Assembly (NCBI GenBank): GCA_020635855.1
Contig: JACJYZ010000003.1
Span: 1 to 64,000, forward strand
Length of the DNA: 64,000 bases
Direction: 5' to 3'
Origin: Flavobacteriales bacterium
GTDB lineage: Bacteria > Bacteroidota > Bacteroidia > JACJYZ01
Positions 1-10,574 of this stretch are shown piece by piece. The translations under genes were made by a program, and so were the position numbers. Numbering within the stretch: the stretch's first letter is position 1; every line of letters starts with the position of its first letter. Below the pieces are notes generated by a model that was not told the DNA's origin, ran no database searches, and saw only the letters and a list, made by a program, of their open reading frames with translations.

Positions 1-3000
1 GCCGAAACCGGGGAATGCACTTGCGAACGGAATGGGGATGAACAGGAAGCCCACGGAGAAGTCCACTTCAAGGCTTCCGTCGATGGTCACATCCGACACC
101 TGTTTGCGTTCCATGGTGATCTCCATTTCCTTTCCGGGGTATTCGTTCCGGACGTCTTCCAGGCCATACATCATGGGGACCTTTTCACCGGGTTCGAAAT
201 AGGTGAACTCCTGGGACGTGCCCAGTACCCATGATTCCGGATCATCCGGGTTACCGCCGTACGTTGCGATCAGTTTGGGCTGACCATGCATTTCGTTTAG
301 CACAAAGCGGAAGCCCTGTGTCAACCAAACGTTGTTCACGGCGTATTGGAAAACAAGTCCCGGAACTACCAGCCAATCTTTTCGCTCGTCAAGCGGACTC
401 ATTTCAAAGGCATCGCCCAGGTTGTTTTCATAGTGTTTGTCAAATGGATAATCCTTGGCTGTGTAGAATTCGTTCACAGTGAAGCCCGGACTGGTGTTAC
501 CCTCATAAATATTCCGGGCAACCACCTTTGAATATCCGATGGATGGGGAAGGCAAAAGCGATTCACCCATGGGTCCTTCAAAATTGTCTTTGCCTTTTCC
601 ACGGATGATCTTTTCATAGAATCGTTTGGCACGGCGTTGCGCACGGTATTTGATCACCGCATTTTCTTCGCGGATGGCGTCGGGTTCCATGGTGGCCACA
701 CCGCTGCTGATTTCGTTGCCGTAGTCATCCTTTGTTTTGTAGGCGTATTCGGTTCCATAGAGGCGTGCGCTTTCGCTGCCGTCTTCACTAAAACCTTTGT
801 CGTACAAAAGAATTCGCTTTACACGCACACCACCGCCGTCTTTGTCAATGATGGGAATGCGCAGGTACGAAAGATCGTTGTTGATGGACGGGCAGATGCG
901 GAAATCGCTACCGAACGGGAAGGTGGTCAGTGTGTAGTATCCCGACTGTAAAAACGCGAGGATCACATCCTTCATTTTCTTTCCGGGTTTGTCGTTCACG
1001 GTATTGTCTTTGACCAGTGTGGAACAACCGTTGCGGTTGATGTTTCCGATGCGGTTTGATACCACATAGCCTACGCACGCTTTGTGCAGGGCATCGTCGT
1101 CCATGTCAAGATAGAGTTGTCCGCCGGCATCCACGCCCACGGCATCCACCTGGGCGTAGCCTTCCACATACTCCGAGTTGCAGTGGTTGTTAGACAAGCT
1201 GGCATCACCCTGGTTGTCGAGGAGTTGATACAGGAACTTGTAATAGATTTTCTCCTTTTTATTGTTCAGGAAAATGGAACGCATGTATTCGGCGATGCGC
1301 TGTTTGTCGTTCACAGGGTCCTGAAGCACTACGTCGCTGTCGATATTGAGGTAGTAGCGATTGCCGCTGTGAGAGGCGATGCTGACCATAGCCATGGCCT
1401 TTTCAGCCTGCACATAGGCATAGTCTTTCTGCTCATATTGCACATGAATCTCACCACCGGAGGGCAGTTTGATCACTTTCAGTTGCCATGCTGCGGGGTC
1501 GAAGTTTCCGGCCGGTTTTTGATTCAGCCAGGGCCTCAGGTTTTCATGTTGTTGTTTACCATCTTTTTGATAGTTACCCCAGGCGTCGAGGTTTAACGGG
1601 TTGTAAACCGGTGTTTCGTCTTTGCCGCTGCCATAATTGCTGAGTGCCGCATATGGTGACGGATAGGTAACGGTCGGGTACACGTATTCGAATTCATACG
1701 GACTGATTTTGGCAGGGATCACATTCTCATATTCGAACCACACCCTTTTCAGTGTGAGTTTGCCCCGTCCGTTGGTGCCGTTGGGAAGTCCGTCAAGCGT
1801 GGTGGCGTTGAAGTTGCCGGCCCAGGCTTCGGGTCCGTCCGAAGGTTGGTTGTTGTAATATTCAAAACGAACGGTTTTAACGAGCTGATCGGGTTCACCA
1901 TTGGTGCTTCGGGCATACAGCTTGATGGCGTCGAGTCGTTTCAGTTTGTGGCTTCCTTTGGCTGTTGAGCTGGTGGAAGCTGTTTCTTCATTGTGGGATG
2001 CCTCAAGGCCGTCTTCACGATCTGAAGTTTCGAAAACAGCATAATGGGTTTTGGTTTCGATCACATCCAGGATGTACTGCTCTTTATAACCGTACATCAC
2101 AGAAGCGACGTTGTCTTTCGGGTCGGAAATCTCTCCCGTCTGGTAGCTCATTCCATTATAGGGAATGCGCCACTTGTACCAATCATCCAGGTTGTCGGAC
2201 GTTTTGTCGCGTGAACCTGAAATGCGTTTATAAGAGAACCTGGTATATCCGCCGAAATCGTCCGGGGTGGGTCCGTCAAGGGTTCGGTCGATGTAGTCGG
2301 ATGTGTTGATTTCGGTCAGCAGGAATGCGGTTGCGTAGGGTGCTTCTCTTTCTTCGCCGATGGCGAATTTTTCACTATCGGGATCTTTGATGCCGTGATC
2401 TGAAAAGAGGATGTTGTTGCTGGAGATGTTGCCCTTTGGTTCGGGGTATTGCGCATTCAATTCCGAGCGGGAGTATACCGGCAATCCGAACACTTTGCGG
2501 GAGCCATCGGGGGCATACACGGCGAATTCACCGATTCCGTTTTGAATGGCGGAGTTGTTTTCTTCCCGGTTGATCAGTGCATCCAGGGCTGCATCCTTGC
2601 TATAGGCGTAAATGTGTGCGTTATTGATTCCAACGGTAGATGAGATCTTCTCGTTGGTGTTGTAGGCGATGTAGGAAGACCGACCGGTTCTGGTTTCGTT
2701 TACGTCGGTATTGAAGACGTCCATGGACTTGGGAATTTCGTGCATGGTCAGTTGGAAATTCTTAAGTCCGAAAGCAATTTCCGTTACATCCGAAGCACCT
2801 TGCAGGGATGCGTTGATCACGTTGTCATTGCCGAATTCCACACTGCCGCCTTTGTCGTTATTGAACCGGAAGAAATACGCTTCATCTTCATCATCGGCAT
2901 CGGCGAACTTGTAGTCTGCGGATTCACCTTTGCCCACTTTACTCCAGTCCTTTACCTCTACGCTTTGTTCACCAACGCCTACTTCAGCGCCGCCCCCAAG

Positions 3001-4260
3001 GTTGGTTCCGATGTGGAGTTCACCGCTCAGGTTAAAGAACAGGGTGCTGCTTTCCTTGACATTGGGTACAAAGTGCCCCACGTTCTTTTGGTGGAGCCGG
3101 AATCCGCCTCCGAGGCCTTCACCGGACACGGCAAACGCATCCGCATTGCTAATGGGAATACCGATGTTCTGGTCGCGCTTGTGGAAGGTTTCTCCTTTTT
3201 CCACGAAGTAGTCCATGATGTGGTCTTCACCGGTATGCGCGGAATGCATGTATCCGTAAGCTTTGAGTCGTTGAAATTCGTCCGGCGATTGCCAGCCTAC
3301 GGAACCTCGTACACCGAACTTAAGGCCGGCGGGCAGGAAAGAGGGTTCGCCATCCACGTTGAACTTGGTGTTCACCAGGTAACCTTTCATGGCGGAGGTT
3401 TCAGCTGCGCGGATGTCGTCTTTGAGAAGGGACATTCCGTATGATTTGGCAGTTTCTTTTATCGTGTTGAGCGGAACTTTTCTCAGGCTCCGGAGTTTGT
3501 CCTTGATTGCCTTGGTTGCATTTTTCTTTACCTCGGCGATGTTTTTGGCTTTGGCAAGCTTTTCGTCATTCTTGGGTGTATTGCGGTCGCCTTTGTTTTT
3601 GTTTTTCAGGCGCGACAACAGCTTCATCGGGTTCACGCTGAAGTCGAATTTTCCTTTCCCATTGCTCGCATTATAGCCAAGGGTGGCAATGCCTTTCACG
3701 CTGGCAGATATGCCCTGCACGATGGCGAAACCCTTGTAGTTGTTGTAGCGGAGGGAAGCGTTAATGCCTATATCAAGACCCAGGCCGCCCAACTTCTTGA
3801 GATCGATGCTGAATATTTCGGGGAAGCCGATATCAGTGCCGGTTGTTACGGTCAGGTTGGTCTTCACCTTGTTCCAGTACTTCACGTCTTCACCGTCATA
3901 GTCATCTGGGAAGCCGCGTTTGTTCCGGTTGATGGCGCCCGGGTTAAGGGTCCATCCGTAACCCACCCACGAAGCTTCTTCTTCCGGGGATGTGCCGCTG
4001 TGGTACGAAAGTGACAGCGGGTAACTGCTGCCATTGGGCCCAGGCACATTGATCACCGGAAGGTTGTAGGTGAAATCTCCCGTGAATTCATTCACCATGT
4101 TGGTGGTGGTTACCGGTTCGAAACTGGTGAACTCCGGTTGGGATGGTCCGCTGGTGAGGGCCCATGCGGTGGAGGGGAATAGCAATTGACCTGAGATATT
4201 CAGGGCCATTGCCAGGGCGAATGCTTTGACTGCCTTGTTCTTTCTTAAGCGTAGTATCAT
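1..4260 (-). CDS. Large RHS-like exported protein, 3' end beyond the window
   Basis: An uninterrupted minus-strand frame of 1420 codons runs from ATG at 4260 to the left edge with no stop; I checked every codon. Residues 1-35 form a signal peptide (basic start, hydrophobic core, A-W-A end). Residues about 50-100 carry the pattern that opens Bacteroidota RHS/YD-type giants: NEFTGDFTYNLP, then a Y-P-L-S-L-S-Y-H-S-G stretch, then SWVGYGWTLNPGAI and a G-F-P-D-D segment. The rest is a long beta-rich exterior without obvious YD repeats so far; in this family YD repeats and any toxin or sorting tip lie at the C-terminus, which is missing here. It is the last gene of a three-gene operon, starting one base after the previous stop. 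An SpvB-like insecticidal-toxin relative is an alternative. The role (surface shell, toxin carrier) is inferred. Confidence 0.8.
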   Translation of the reverse strand, partial: MILRLRKNKAVKAFALAMALNISGQLLFPSTAWALTSGPSQPEFTSFEPVTTTNMVNEFTGDFTYNLPVINVPGPNGSSYPLSLSYHSGTSPEEEASWVGYGWTLNPGAINRNKRGFPDDYDGEDVKYWNKVKTNLTVTTGTDIGFPEIFSIDLKKLGGLGLDIGINASLRYNNYKGFAIVQGISASVKGIATLGYNASNGKGKFDFSVNPMKLLSRLKNKNKGDRNTPKNDEKLAKAKNIAEVKKNATKAIKDKLRSLRKVPLNTIKETAKSYGMSLLKDDIRAAETSAMKGYLVNTKFNVDGEPSFLPAGLKFGVRGSVGWQSPDEFQRLKAYGYMHSAHTGEDHIMDYFVEKGETFHKRDQNIGIPISNADAFAVSGEGLGGGFRLHQKNVGHFVPNVKESSTLFFNLSGELHIGTNLGGGAEVGVGEQSVEVKDWSKVGKGESADYKFADADDEDEAYFFRFNNDKGGSVEFGNDNVINASLQGASDVTEIAFGLKNFQLTMHEIPKSMDVFNTDVNETRTGRSSYIAYNTNEKISSTVGINNAHIYAYSKDAALDALINREENNSAIQNGIGEFAVYAPDGSRKVFGLPVYSRSELNAQYPEPKGNISSNNILFSDHGIKDPDSEKFAIGEEREAPYATAFLLTEINTSDYIDRTLDGPTPDDFGGYTRFSYKRISGSRDKTSDNLDDWYKWRIPYNGMSYQTGEISDPKDNVASVMYGYKEQYILDVIETKTHYAVFETSDREDGLEASHNEETASTSSTAKGSHKLKRLDAIKLYARSTNGEPDQLVKTVRFEYYNNQPSDGPEAWAGNFNATTLDGLPNGTNGRGKLTLKRVWFEYENVIPAKISPYEFEYVYPTVTYPSPYAALSNYGSGKDETPVYNPLNLDAWGNYQKDGKQQHENLRPWLNQKPAGNFDPAAWQLKVIKLPSGGEIHVQYEQKDYAYVQAEKAMAMVSIASHSGNRYYLNIDSDVVLQDPVNDKQRIAEYMRSIFLNNKKEKIYYKFLYQLLDNQGDASLSNNHCNSEYVEGYAQVDAVGVDAGGQLYLDMDDDALHKACVGYVVSNRIGNINRNGCSTLVKDNTVNDKPGKKMKDVILAFLQSGYYTLTTFPFGSDFRICPSINNDLSYLRIPIIDKDGGGVRVKRILLYDKGFSEDGSESARLYGTEYAYKTKDDYGNEISSGVATMEPDAIREENAVIKYRAQRRAKRFYEKIIRGKGKDNFEGPMGESLLPSPSIGYSKVVARNIYEGNTSPGFTVNEFYTAKDYPFDKHYENNLGDAFEMSPLDERKDWLVVPGLVFQYAVNNVWLTQGFRFVLNEMHGQPKLIATYGGNPDDPESWVLGTSQEFTYFEPGEKVPMMYGLEDVRNEYPGKEMEITMERKQVSDVTIDGSLEVDFSVGFLFIPIPFASAFPGFG

Positions 4261-4261
4261 G

Positions 4262-4945
4262 TCACAATTGTTTCAAAGTGGGTATGAGATCGATGTTGGC
4301 CTTCTTGAATTCGAAGTAGTTTTTTCCCAGGCCAAAAAACGGATCGTCATATGCGATGGAGATGGATGTTGATTCGTGGAGTGGAGCGGCATGTTCATTT
4401 CCGGGGACGAATACGAGTATCACATTCCTTCCGGGTGTCAGTCCGTATACATTCTCCAGGTGTGCCAACACGGGCGTATAGGTGCCTTTGTCCGTTGAGA
4501 GGGTCACATATTCCTGCATGGAAAAGTTCATCTCAAGTGCCCGTGCATTGTATTCTTCAATCTTGCTGACGTCCCTGAACATGATATCACCTTTGGTTTT
4601 TTCTTTATCGGGTCCGAGGGTCAGCAGGAACGTGGTGCTTTTCTTATAGATGTTCAGGATGCTGTCGCATTGCGCTTTGGAATAGGTCGGGTGTTGTTCA
4701 ATTTCGCGGTGAGCCAGCCAGTCAGGGGGCATGAACTTCACGCGCATTTCCACGCCGTTTACCTTTTTTGATTGTACCAATCCATTCCCTGGGTCATTCA
4801 CATATTGCATGAGTTCATCCCAGGAAGCCACCTGATGCATGTGGCTGCATGAAGCATTCAGCAACAAGCATGCGCATGCGATCCATAAACCGGACATCCT
4901 GCGGGGCCATCGGCGCCGCAGCGGTAAAAACAACAAACGTTGCAT
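4262..4945 (-). CDS. Lipoprotein of unknown function in the RHS-like operon
   Basis: This 227-residue protein has an arginine-rich start, a hydrophobic segment and a lipobox LNASC, with the acylated cysteine at about residue 33, so it should be exported and lipidated. The mature part is a mixed alpha/beta domain I do not recognise. It contains an Asp-Glu-rich central part and a GLTPGRNVILVFVPGNEH stretch. Its start codon shares one base with the stop of the Skp-like gene, and its stop lies one base before the RHS-like start, so the three genes are probably translationally coupled. By position it may help fold, stabilise or anchor the giant protein, as accessory genes of RHS proteins often do; that is inference only. 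Confidence 0.75.
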   Translation of the reverse strand: MQRLLFLPLRRRWPRRMSGLWIACACLLLNASCSHMHQVASWDELMQYVNDPGNGLVQSKKVNGVEMRVKFMPPDWLAHREIEQHPTYSKAQCDSILNIYKKSTTFLLTLGPDKEKTKGDIMFRDVSKIEEYNARALEMNFSMQEYVTLSTDKGTYTPVLAHLENVYGLTPGRNVILVFVPGNEHAAPLHESTSISIAYDDPFFGLGKNYFEFKKANIDLIPTLKQL

Positions 4946-5493
4946 CAGCTTTGACCTTTATAGGATTTGTTCAGTGCCGCCAGTACTTCATCGGTGATGT
5001 CGATGGCGTCTTTTGCGTACAGCAGGTTTCCGGAAGTGGTGGTGCCAAGGATCATGTCAAAACCTTTGTTCTGACCGAATTCCTCAACAAAACTGTTGAT
5101 CTGATTCAGCACAGCCTGGGTCATTTCATTGTCTGCATCCTCCCGTTTTTGTTCGATGCTTTTCATGTACCGGGTCAGGTTCTGTTGCTGAAGTGTGATC
5201 TTTTCTTCTTCCGCTGTTTTTTCACCGGCGCTCATTTTCTTCAGGTTAGCTTTGTAGCCATCAATGGAGGCCTGCAGTTCGGATTTGAGGGTTTCGATGT
5301 TGGTATCCCAGCTTTTGGATTGGGCTTCGAATTTCTTCTGGGCTTCCTTCATGCCTTCGAATTCATAGACCAGGTCGGCAGAGCGCACATAGGCAATGTG
5401 CGGTTGTTTCCAAATGTTGTAGAGGCCAAGACCCGTGTTCAGCAGTACTGCCAGCAGGATCAAGGTAATCAGGGTGGATTTCCGGTTTTTCAT
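4945..5493 (-). CDS. Skp/OmpH-like periplasmic chaperone, membrane-anchored
   Basis: The 182-residue product has one N-terminal hydrophobic helix (about residues 7-26) that lacks a clear cleavage site. A long charged coiled coil follows (about 45-125, rich in K, E and Q), then the short C-terminal segment usual in OmpH/Skp proteins (IAYVRSADLVYEF near residue 32; DITDEVLAALNKSY at the end). Skp-type proteins are periplasmic trimers that hold unfolded outer-membrane or exported clients. Housekeeping Bacteroidota skp genes usually lie next to bamA; here the gene heads an operon with a lipoprotein and an RHS-like giant, suggesting a dedicated chaperone for that cargo (inference). The family call is fairly safe, the dedicated role is not. 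Confidence 0.75.
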   Translation of the reverse strand: MKNRKSTLITLILLAVLLNTGLGLYNIWKQPHIAYVRSADLVYEFEGMKEAQKKFEAQSKSWDTNIETLKSELQASIDGYKANLKKMSAGEKTAEEEKITLQQQNLTRYMKSIEQKREDADNEMTQAVLNQINSFVEEFGQNKGFDMILGTTTSGNLLYAKDAIDITDEVLAALNKSYKGQS

Positions 5494-5697
5494 GAGGTTA
5501 GGGGTTTGCCGCGAAACTACTTGACAAAACTGACCTCAACCAGATGGGCTTAATGAAATGCCCTTGCGGCTTAACGAATGGTATGATTAACCTTATAAAA
5601 GGGCATAGACCTTGTTCTCTGTAAGTGTTTGCAGGTAAATGACGGGTGAAAAGGTTAACTTTTACAACACGTTTCCGGGGGTGGGGATACGTTTGGG

Positions 5698-8600
5698 TTA
5701 ACGCAGAACACTTATACGTTGGGTGCAGATCCGGGTGCCGGTTTGCAGTCGTACCATATAGATGCCTCCTGTTGCCGGATTAAAATCATACAAATGTGTT
5801 CCGGCGTTCTGCTCTTCATTGGAAAGTGTGACCACCTTCTTCCCAAGTATTGTGAAGACTTCAAGCACGACATGCTCGCTTTTGTTGAGGGTATAAACAA
5901 GATGGGTGCCGGCGGCGGTGGGATTGGGGAAAATATTCAGTCTTGTACCGGTATCCTCCGTCGAATATATGCCCAGCAAAGGATCTATATACAGGGTGTC
6001 ATTTTGAAGGTTGAAGGGAATGTGGTTGCCTGCAGAATCAATGGCTACCGCTTCTGTGAATGACAAGGGCATGATAAAATATTCGGAAGGGGAAGGAGAT
6101 ACCTGGAACCGCACCGTAGCGATCTGGCCATACCCACTCTTACCGGTGTGGTTGATTCGGGACATAGCACCGTCCAACTTGTCCAACATTTCCTGAGGTA
6201 CGGAAAGTGTGATAGCGTCTGTTCCCGGGGTGATGTACCATGAAGGCACATAGGATAGTTGCAAGGTTGAAGATGTCAATCGTTTGGTAGGCATGCCGAG
6301 GTCGAATGCGAGTCCATAGAGATGTTGTACCGGTACCTGGTTGTCGCCGAACAGGATCTGAGCTTCAACCCATTCTCCGGGAGCTACATTCCTTTTTATT
6401 AATTGTACCCGCAGGGTTGGATAAGATGGATTAACAACCGGAGCAGTGTTTGATTTGCTGTGCACTTTGCCATAGTTGAGTTTGATGGCAAGGGTGTCAT
6501 CGGCATCAATGGTTCCCGAGCCGTCGCAATCGGCATGCTTTAAGTCAAAGCCATTGAATTGTTGTTTGCCCCAATCGGTGCATACCTGTGCGGTCCACTG
6601 GGTAGAGATCGAACTTCTGGACGGACCGGATTCGCCATAGTAGACACCGATGTTCAAAAGGTCCTTGTTGTCTGCAACAAAATCACTGTTGGCGTCACCT
6701 GGCCAAACAGATTGGCACAATGCGGAATTACAGGTTTCGTATACCACGATACGGCGGTCAACACCGATATTGCGGAGCACCTGGTGTATTCCTGAGGGCC
6801 AATTCAACAAGATAGAGTCAACACTTTCAAGGTTCTTGAATCCCAGCATCACCTCCAAGGTATTCTGGCTTCTGTAACCGGTCTGGCCGGAAACCTCCCT
6901 TGTAATGATCTGGGGTTTTCCATCGAGTGTCACATACGCAGAAACTTTGGTGCCGATGGCGGATCGGTTGCTGATCACACCCACAAGCTTCAGTTTCAAC
7001 CAATGATTGCAGTTGCCTCTGTTGGCATAAATCATCGGGTAGGCATCCAATCCAACCACAATCAGATCGGGATCTCCGTCATTTTCTATATCTCCCCATG
7101 CACATGTGGTTGAAGCCCATGATTCCGCCGCAGTGGAATTAAATGCGGGGAAAAGGGTTGAGCTGAATGTGCCATCACCATTGTTGTGGTAAAGGGAATT
7201 TTTTTGTGCGAACTGTGTGTTGGGATTGGTGTAGTGATGGGTAACGAACAGATCCAAATAACCGTCGTTGTCATAGTCGGCCCAGGCACTGCTCCATGAA
7301 GGTCGTTTGCTGGTGAGTAAGTCACCGGCGTTGGACACCTGGCTAAAGGTGCCGTCACCGTTGTTGTGAAGGAGCAGGTTGTCTCCGGTGAGGGAGGTAA
7401 CGAACAGGTCCATCCATCGTTGTCGTAATCTCCCCAGGAACCACCCATCAGTTGGTGGCTGGTGATGCCGTTGAAAGCGGTTGAGGAAACGTTTGTGAAA
7501 GAACCGGTGCCATCATTCTGCTGCAGCACCAGCGAATCGTCCATCAGGTATAGCCAGTCCTGGTCGCCATCGTTGTCGTAGTCGACCCAGGCCTGACCGT
7601 TGCCATGTCCTTGCGTCCATGTGCTTTCGAGGGAAAAGTCCACACCCGCATTGTTCCTGATCAGGTGATTGGTTCCTCCGGAAGGTCGTACGGTGACAAG
7701 ATCCAGGTATCCGTCGGCATTGTAGTCCACCCAGGAGATGCTACCGGATTCGATGAACATATTGCTGTTCAGCAGGTCGGAACGATCCTTGAAATTCAGG
7801 CCGGAGCCCTCCTTGTGAAAAAGGTGTGTTTTTCCGTTACTGTTCTCTGCGCCGGATGCGGCATCCGTGAGTCCGTCATTGTCGTAATCACCCGTAGAGA
7901 TACAAACTATGCCTCCTGAATATCCAAGGGCTGAGGAGTTGGTGAAATAGTCGAGGTTGCTGGGTTTGATGGTAAAGAAAATTCCAATGGAATCGTTTGA
8001 CAGTACGAGGTCATCCCTCAGGTCACCATCAAGGTCCATCCATCCTCCGCTGAACCATTGTTGTTTCCAACTTATGGGTGGATTATTGAAGACTTTTTTA
8101 CCATGTACATAAATGGTTGAATCAAAGTCGCCGTTTTTTTCAAACACCAAGATGCTGTCAGAAGAAGTGCACCCATTCGTTCCTGTGACGGTTAACTTAT
8201 ACAAGCCGCCTTCGGTAACGGTGATTCTGTTTTCGGTGCTTCCGTTCGACCAAAGGTAGGATACGAACAGCGGGTCGGTATATAAGGCAATGGAGTCGCC
8301 GGTACATATATGCATCAAATCGTCATCAAACCGCATACGAACAGGTGTGCCGATGAGGGTCACATGGGTGATGGCGGTGTCGTTATGAATGGTGGTGTCT
8401 GTGGTTCCGTTGGGTTTATATGTCCATGCATCAATCTTGTATACACCTGCCGTGTCAAAAGTAAAGTTGCCGAGTGTGAAAGGGGAAGAGGTTTGGCCGG
8501 GGAGCAGGTTGCCTGTCCACGCTTTGTCCGTTCTGAATTTGTCATTGATCCGCCATTTGACGGTCACATTCTTGATGGCATCCGCACCGTAGTTATGGAT

Positions 8601-8765
8601 GGTGGCCATTACGGGTTGGTTCTCAAAGCAGATGAGTGTGTCGTCTATGATGACGGAGCTGATGCCTGCATCGGGAACGGCACGTATTTTATCCTGCGCT
8701 ACTGCTTTATGGGTGGGGAATAAGAGGGCGGCTAGGATAATGAGTTTGGAGGCCAGGTATTTCAT
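5698..8765 (-). pseudogene. FG-GAP/ASPIC T9SS surface protein split by a frameshift
   Basis: Two overlapping minus-strand frames together spell one protein of about 1020 residues. The first (8765 down to about 7410) has a signal peptide ending A-V-A-Q, a CARDB-like domain (about 38-130), an Ig/PKD-like segment and FG-GAP/VCBS repeats with DYDNDG calcium loops. The frame then breaks inside a GATGG/ATGG tetranucleotide run near 7408-7416. The second frame resumes at once with M-D-L-F-V-T and continues through more FG-GAP repeats, an ASPIC/UnbV domain, a dockerin-like EF-hand stretch (DCDGSGTIDADD) and a T9SS sorting domain (IFPNPTAAGTH, ending I-S-V-L-R). One missing base, or one lost ATGG unit, explains the break. 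It may be a true mutation, a slippage switch or an assembly error. Confidence 0.8.
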
Positions 8766-8802
8766 ATATGTAACGGATCGGAGGTATGGTAAGCACGCTC
8801 CT

Positions 8803-8833
8803 CAAATATAGCAAACGCCATTCATATATGAAA
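8803..8833 (-). promoter_or_regulatory. Bacteroidota-type promoter for the FG-GAP gene
   Basis: Reading the minus strand, TTTC (8833-8830) is followed after exactly 19 bases by TATATTTG (8810-8803). This matches the Bacteroidota sigma-ABfr consensus TTTG-N19-TAnnTTTG with one mismatch in the upstream box. The predicted start of transcription is near 8796, about 30 bases before the ATG at 8765. It lies in the 72-base gap after the ABC transporter gene. Confidence 0.5.
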
Positions 8834-8837
8834 TTTA

Positions 8838-10574
8838 TCAGATCCTCGCCTGATACGTATACAACCTGTGGTACCTTCCTTCTTTAGCGATAAGTTCGTC
8901 GTGGGTTCCTTGTTCTGCGATTTGCCCTTGTTCGATCACCAGGATCTGGTCGGCTTGCCTTATGGTGCTCAGGCGGTGGGCGATCACGAATGTGGTGCGC
9001 CCCTTCATGAGTTCAGCCAGGCTTTGCTGAATCATGGATTCGCTTTCGGTGTCGAGGTTGGAGGTGGCTTCATCGAGGATGAGGATTTTCGGATCGGCCA
9101 GGATGGCGCGGGCGATGGCCACACGTTGTCTTTGCCCTCCGGACAGTTTCACGCCACGTTCGCCAATTACGGTGTCGAGGCCCTTTTCGAACCGGTCGGT
9201 GAACTCGTTTACGTATGCTGCTTTGGCTGCTTCGATGATTTCCGTATCGGTGGCACCGGGCCTTGGAAAGCGGATGTTTTCACGGATGGTGCCTTCGAAC
9301 AGGAAATCATCCTGCAACACCACACCCAGGTGTTTGCGGTAGCTGTCGAGGGTCATTTTGGCCAGGTCGTGTCCGTCAACGGTCACCTTACCGCTGTCGG
9401 GTTGCATGAACGACGCGGCCAGTCCGGCGATGGTACTCTTTCCTGAACCCGAGGATCCTACCAGAGCGGTCACACTTCCTTTCGGTGCTTCGATGGTAAT
9501 ATCATGCAGTACTTTTTTGCCCTCTTCATATGCGAATGAAACATTCTCAAATCGGATATCACCATGAACTTCGGTCAGCACATCGGTTCGTTCGGGTGCA
9601 TCCTGTTCGGAATCCATGTTCATGATCTCCTCGGTGCGGTCGAGTCCGGCGAAGGCTTCGGTAAGCTGACTGCCGATGTTGCTCATCTGCACGATGGGTG
9701 CGATCATGAAGCCGAGGTAAAGGGTGAATGCAAGGAAGTCGCCGGTGGAGAGTTCGTTCCCGATCATCATATAGCCCCCGATGCCCATGATACCGGTGGA
9801 TGCCAGCCCGAGAAGAAACGTAGCGGAGCTGGTTACCAGGGATGTGGAAGTGAGGCTTTTCTTGATGTTGTTGAAGAGGCGGTCCACACCGGTTGCAAAT
9901 GTGTTGATCTCTTGCTCTTCAGCGTTGAAGCCTTTGATCACGCGGATGCCGTTGAGGGTTTCGGTGAGGCGGCCGGTGACCTCTGCATTGATCTTTCCCC
10001 TTTCACGGAAGATGGGGCGAATGAATCCGAATGCCTTCAGCGCCACGAATCCGAACAGGGCTACGGGGATGAGTACGTAGGCGGTCATGGTCGGACTGAT
10101 GCGGATGAGCAGCACCAGGGATGCGATGGCGGTGAGGGTACCGCCCACCAACTGCACCAGGCCCGTTCCCACAAGGTTGCGCACGCCTTCCACATCTGTC
10201 ATGATGCGGGACACCAGTTCGCCCGATTTGGCATTGTCGAAAAAGTTCACGGGAAGGCTCAGGATTTTTTGCTGCACCTTCACCCGGAGTTGCGAGATCA
10301 GGTGTTGGGCTTCCACGCTCAACAAGCGGGTAAGCAGAAAAGAGGTAATGGATTGAACGGTCACGGCAGCGGCAACCACCAGCAGGATCTGGTAAAGTTT
10401 ACTTAGGTCTTTGTTGATCACCACATCATCCATCAGGAATTTGGAAGCACCCGGCAATACCAGGGCGGCAAACCTGCCGATGATGATCAGGATGAGGCCC
10501 AGGAAGAGGAGCTTCTTGCGGGGCCAGATGATGGTTTTGAATACGCTGCGGAGGTTGGTTTTCTGTTGACTCAT
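8838..10574 (-). CDS. MsbA-type ABC exporter, fused permease and ATPase
   Basis: The 578-residue half-transporter has an N-terminal six-helix ABC membrane domain (about 20-310) and a C-terminal ATPase. Walker A GSSGSGKST is at about 372-380, the signature LSGGQRQR at about 475, Walker B ILILDEATSNLD at about 492-503, and the switch histidine is in FVIAHRLST. Length and layout match lipid/multidrug exporters of the MsbA/BmrA group, which work as homodimers in the inner membrane. Substrate cannot be read from the sequence; lipid A-core or drugs are usual for the group. It appears to be a single-gene unit: a TACCTTTG box (10607-10600 on the minus strand) lies about 26 bases upstream of the ATG, and the next gene downstream has its own promoter. 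Confidence 0.9.
   Translation of the reverse strand: MSQQKTNLRSVFKTIIWPRKKLLFLGLILIIIGRFAALVLPGASKFLMDDVVINKDLSKLYQILLVVAAAVTVQSITSFLLTRLLSVEAQHLISQLRVKVQQKILSLPVNFFDNAKSGELVSRIMTDVEGVRNLVGTGLVQLVGGTLTAIASLVLLIRISPTMTAYVLIPVALFGFVALKAFGFIRPIFRERGKINAEVTGRLTETLNGIRVIKGFNAEEQEINTFATGVDRLFNNIKKSLTSTSLVTSSATFLLGLASTGIMGIGGYMMIGNELSTGDFLAFTLYLGFMIAPIVQMSNIGSQLTEAFAGLDRTEEIMNMDSEQDAPERTDVLTEVHGDIRFENVSFAYEEGKKVLHDITIEAPKGSVTALVGSSGSGKSTIAGLAASFMQPDSGKVTVDGHDLAKMTLDSYRKHLGVVLQDDFLFEGTIRENIRFPRPGATDTEIIEAAKAAYVNEFTDRFEKGLDTVIGERGVKLSGGQRQRVAIARAILADPKILILDEATSNLDTESESMIQQSLAELMKGRTTFVIAHRLSTIRQADQILVIEQGQIAEQGTHDELIAKEGRYHRLYTYQARI

Noticed and set aside
231..3676. Many plus-strand open frames of 60-230 codons
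   Set aside because: They lie opposite a continuous 1420-codon minus-strand gene with clear RHS-like motifs; their translations are composition shadows.
9564..10406. 280-codon plus-strand frame
   Set aside because: Antisense to the ABC exporter, whose Walker motifs are on the other strand.
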